NCBI GenBank assembly: GCA_026225945.1
Contig: JAMJFZ010001137.1
Location: 248,001-312,000, forward strand
Source: Cricetomys ansorgei
Taxonomy: Eukaryota > Chordata > Mammalia > Rodentia > Nesomyidae
Direction of reading: 5' to 3'
DNA length: 64,000 nucleotides
In this document: positions 62,434-64,000 of the stretch, piece by piece
Position numbering within the stretch: the first letter of the stretch is position 1
How the letters are laid out: every line of letters begins with the position of its first letter
Notes under the pieces: generated by a model
Told to the model about the DNA's origin: nothing
Databases searched by the model: none
The model's input: the letters and a program-made list of their open reading frames with translations, nothing else
Program-made: the position numbers and the translations under genes

Positions 62434-64000
62434 CTTCTTCTTCTTCTTCTTCTTCTTCTTCTTCTTCTTCTTCTTCTTCTTCTTCTTCGTCTTCCTTACC
62501 CTCGGATAAGGTATATGTTTTCATCTTTTTGAAGTAGGATCTGAGAGATTCTCCAACAAAAGCCATGCGAGGGCTGGGAGTTTGGCTTACAGGTAGGGTG
62601 CTTGTCCAACAAGTAATCTTGGGTTGAGTCCCCACTACTAGGGTAAAAATTAAAAGTTCAAAAGAAAGACTTTGGATATGGAACAACAGATCTCTAGTCA
62701 AGTATGCAGTCAACAAGTAGTTAGCTTTGTGAAGGCCCTGAGCCAGAACCACAAGCATGGGGCCTCAGTTGTTCCTAACGCACAGATAAATAATCCATGT
62801 TTATTGTTCAAAGCTTCCCTTTTAGGGACATTATTAGTCTTCAGCAGAGAAGTGAGAAGACTAATCTCCTTCTGGGAGGACAGGACAGAAGAAGAAAGTA
62901 GCCACAGGCAAATCAGAAAACCTCATGCACTCTCACACTGAAATGTCTAAGGCAAGGCCGTCTTGTTCTTTCTCCATTTCATTTTTATGTACATGGTCTG
63001 AGATCTCTGTGCCCCTCACAGGAGTGGTCTTCTCTTCCTTTGCGTCATATATGAGATTTTCATGGTTTTGACCAAGAAAACAAATTAATTAATTAACTAA
63101 TCTAGTAAAGGAAACTTAAAAGCAGAGCAAGCTAGGAATCATTTATAATGTGATATTGGGCAGGAATTTCTGTACTTTCATTCTCACCTGCATTCTGAGT
63201 TTGTATCCATAGGTGACTGTGTACTATGCATGCATCAAAGGCCACATGGTAGTTTCTGCTGAGACAAGACAAACCCTGAAGCAGACCAGCAATTTTATCT
63301 AAAACACAGTTGTGGGCTCTGGTGACCCATTCAGTGCCTGACTTTGAGGAGACATTAAACCCCACAGCTGAAGAAAGATACAACTTTCATATTAGGGTAT
63401 TGGAGGATTTATTATCCAAATGTTAGATTTCTTTAGAAATCTAGGTAGAGAAGCATGAGCTTCTGACATTCCCCACTCTTCTGGTGGAGTCTTCTCTGTC
63501 TCACAGAACTGGGAACACAAAACTTTGCACATACCAGGCAAGACAGAGTCATACCACTAAGCTCCATCCTCATCCCCCTTTCTCTTCCTCTTTGAAGATT
63601 CCTTGATGTTTGTCATCACACATCCTGAATGTGTGTGTGTGTGTATCAATGTATTCATCCATCAGGAGGTCAGGGGTCAACCTCAGCTGTCAATCATTTG
63701 GAGGTGCCATTGATCTTGGTTTTCATACAGTCTCTTCTTAGCCCTGGAACTTACTGCATGTTCTAGGCTGGTTGATCTCGGAGTCCCAGAAATTCCGCTT
63801 TCTCAACAGTTCCATAGCACAGGTTCATTCTACCACATTTGGGTTTGCACTTCAACATGGGTGTGACTTGGCATAACCTGGTGTGTGCGAAGGACTTGCT
63901 ACAGATCCTATGTGGACATTGGAACTATATTTCAAATATTCTCCTCTTTTTCTCCATTTTCTGTAGTGGCCCAGATACAGATAAACATGCAGGCATTTGG
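60342..64000. repeat. Macrosatellite unit B6 (beta, cut by window edge)
   Basis: 3,659 bp visible, with the last approximately 300 bp beyond the window. Nearly identical to B4 and B5. It has the longest CCT block. Landmarks: ID-like SINE 62,569-62,657, DR1-like motif 63,667-63,679, B4-class SINE (minus) about 63,631-63,907. The array very likely continues past the window because the unit shows no decay at its visible end. Confidence 0.93.
62349..62494. repeat. (CCT)n-(CTT)n microsatellite of unit B6
   Basis: CCT block of about nine triplets, longer than in B3-B5, then CTT, the 'ttttccttctac' interruption and about 28 TTC triplets (62,405-62,488). Confidence 0.97.

Noticed and set aside
1..64000. 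Identity with the X-linked Dxz4 or Firre macrosatellites
   Set aside because: Unit size alone would allow Dxz4, but I see no convincing CTCF core motif in the monomer and the sequence is AT-leaning. I cannot confirm or exclude by alignment, so no name is given.

Overview
The window is mammalian, almost certainly from a murid or related rodent. It carries recognisable rodent SINEs (B1, B4-class composite and ID/BC1-like elements), MaLR-like LTR pieces and an ancient L1 3' end, and it has no compact, long or operon-like reading frames. I find no credible protein-coding gene, tRNA, rRNA or CRISPR array. The open frames are short; those I traced start at GTG or TTG, and several are simple-sequence translations.

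The dominant feature is a head-to-tail macrosatellite with a monomer of about 3.84 kb. Array A runs from position 1 to about 29,200: seven full units, A1-A7, then a degenerate partial unit, A8. Array B runs from about 38,480 to the window end: a degenerate partial unit B0, full units B1-B5, and B6 cut by the window edge. Both arrays have the same orientation. I set the unit phase at the recurring 'gactgtccagat' motif: unit starts are 1, 3826, 7665, 11507, 15350, 19193, 23029, 26862 and 40807, 44626, 48466, 52424, 56381, 60342.

By shared variants I sort monomers into three types. Alpha is A1 (most of it) and B1. Gamma is A3-A7, the 3' part of A2 and, in a more diverged form, the 5' part of B2. 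Beta is B3-B6, the 5' part of A2 and the 3' part of B2. Array A has expanded gamma units (3,833-3,843 bp) and array B has expanded beta units (about 3,957-3,961 bp). Most of the extra length of beta is a grown CCT/CTT microsatellite. Each full monomer has the same internal order: a SINE-free 5' part, MaLR-like and B1-like remnants, a pyrimidine tract, an ID-like SINE, an AATT-rich spot, a GT run and a reverse-oriented B4-class SINE.

Between the arrays, about 29,200-38,480 is non-tandem DNA. It holds MaLR-like LTR fragments, a 0.67-kb TTTC/TTCC microsatellite, B1 and B4 SINEs, a TCTG/TCTC repeat, an ancient L1 3' end on the minus strand, a purine-rich tract, and long stretches where I recognise nothing.

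There is no gene network to describe. The interest lies in how the arrays evolved: different monomers amplified on each side of the gap, apparently reciprocal chimeric monomers, patchy variant sharing that suggests gene conversion, and a possible superunit of about 40.8 kb. Similarities were judged by eye, so breakpoints are approximate. I cannot place the locus on a chromosome.
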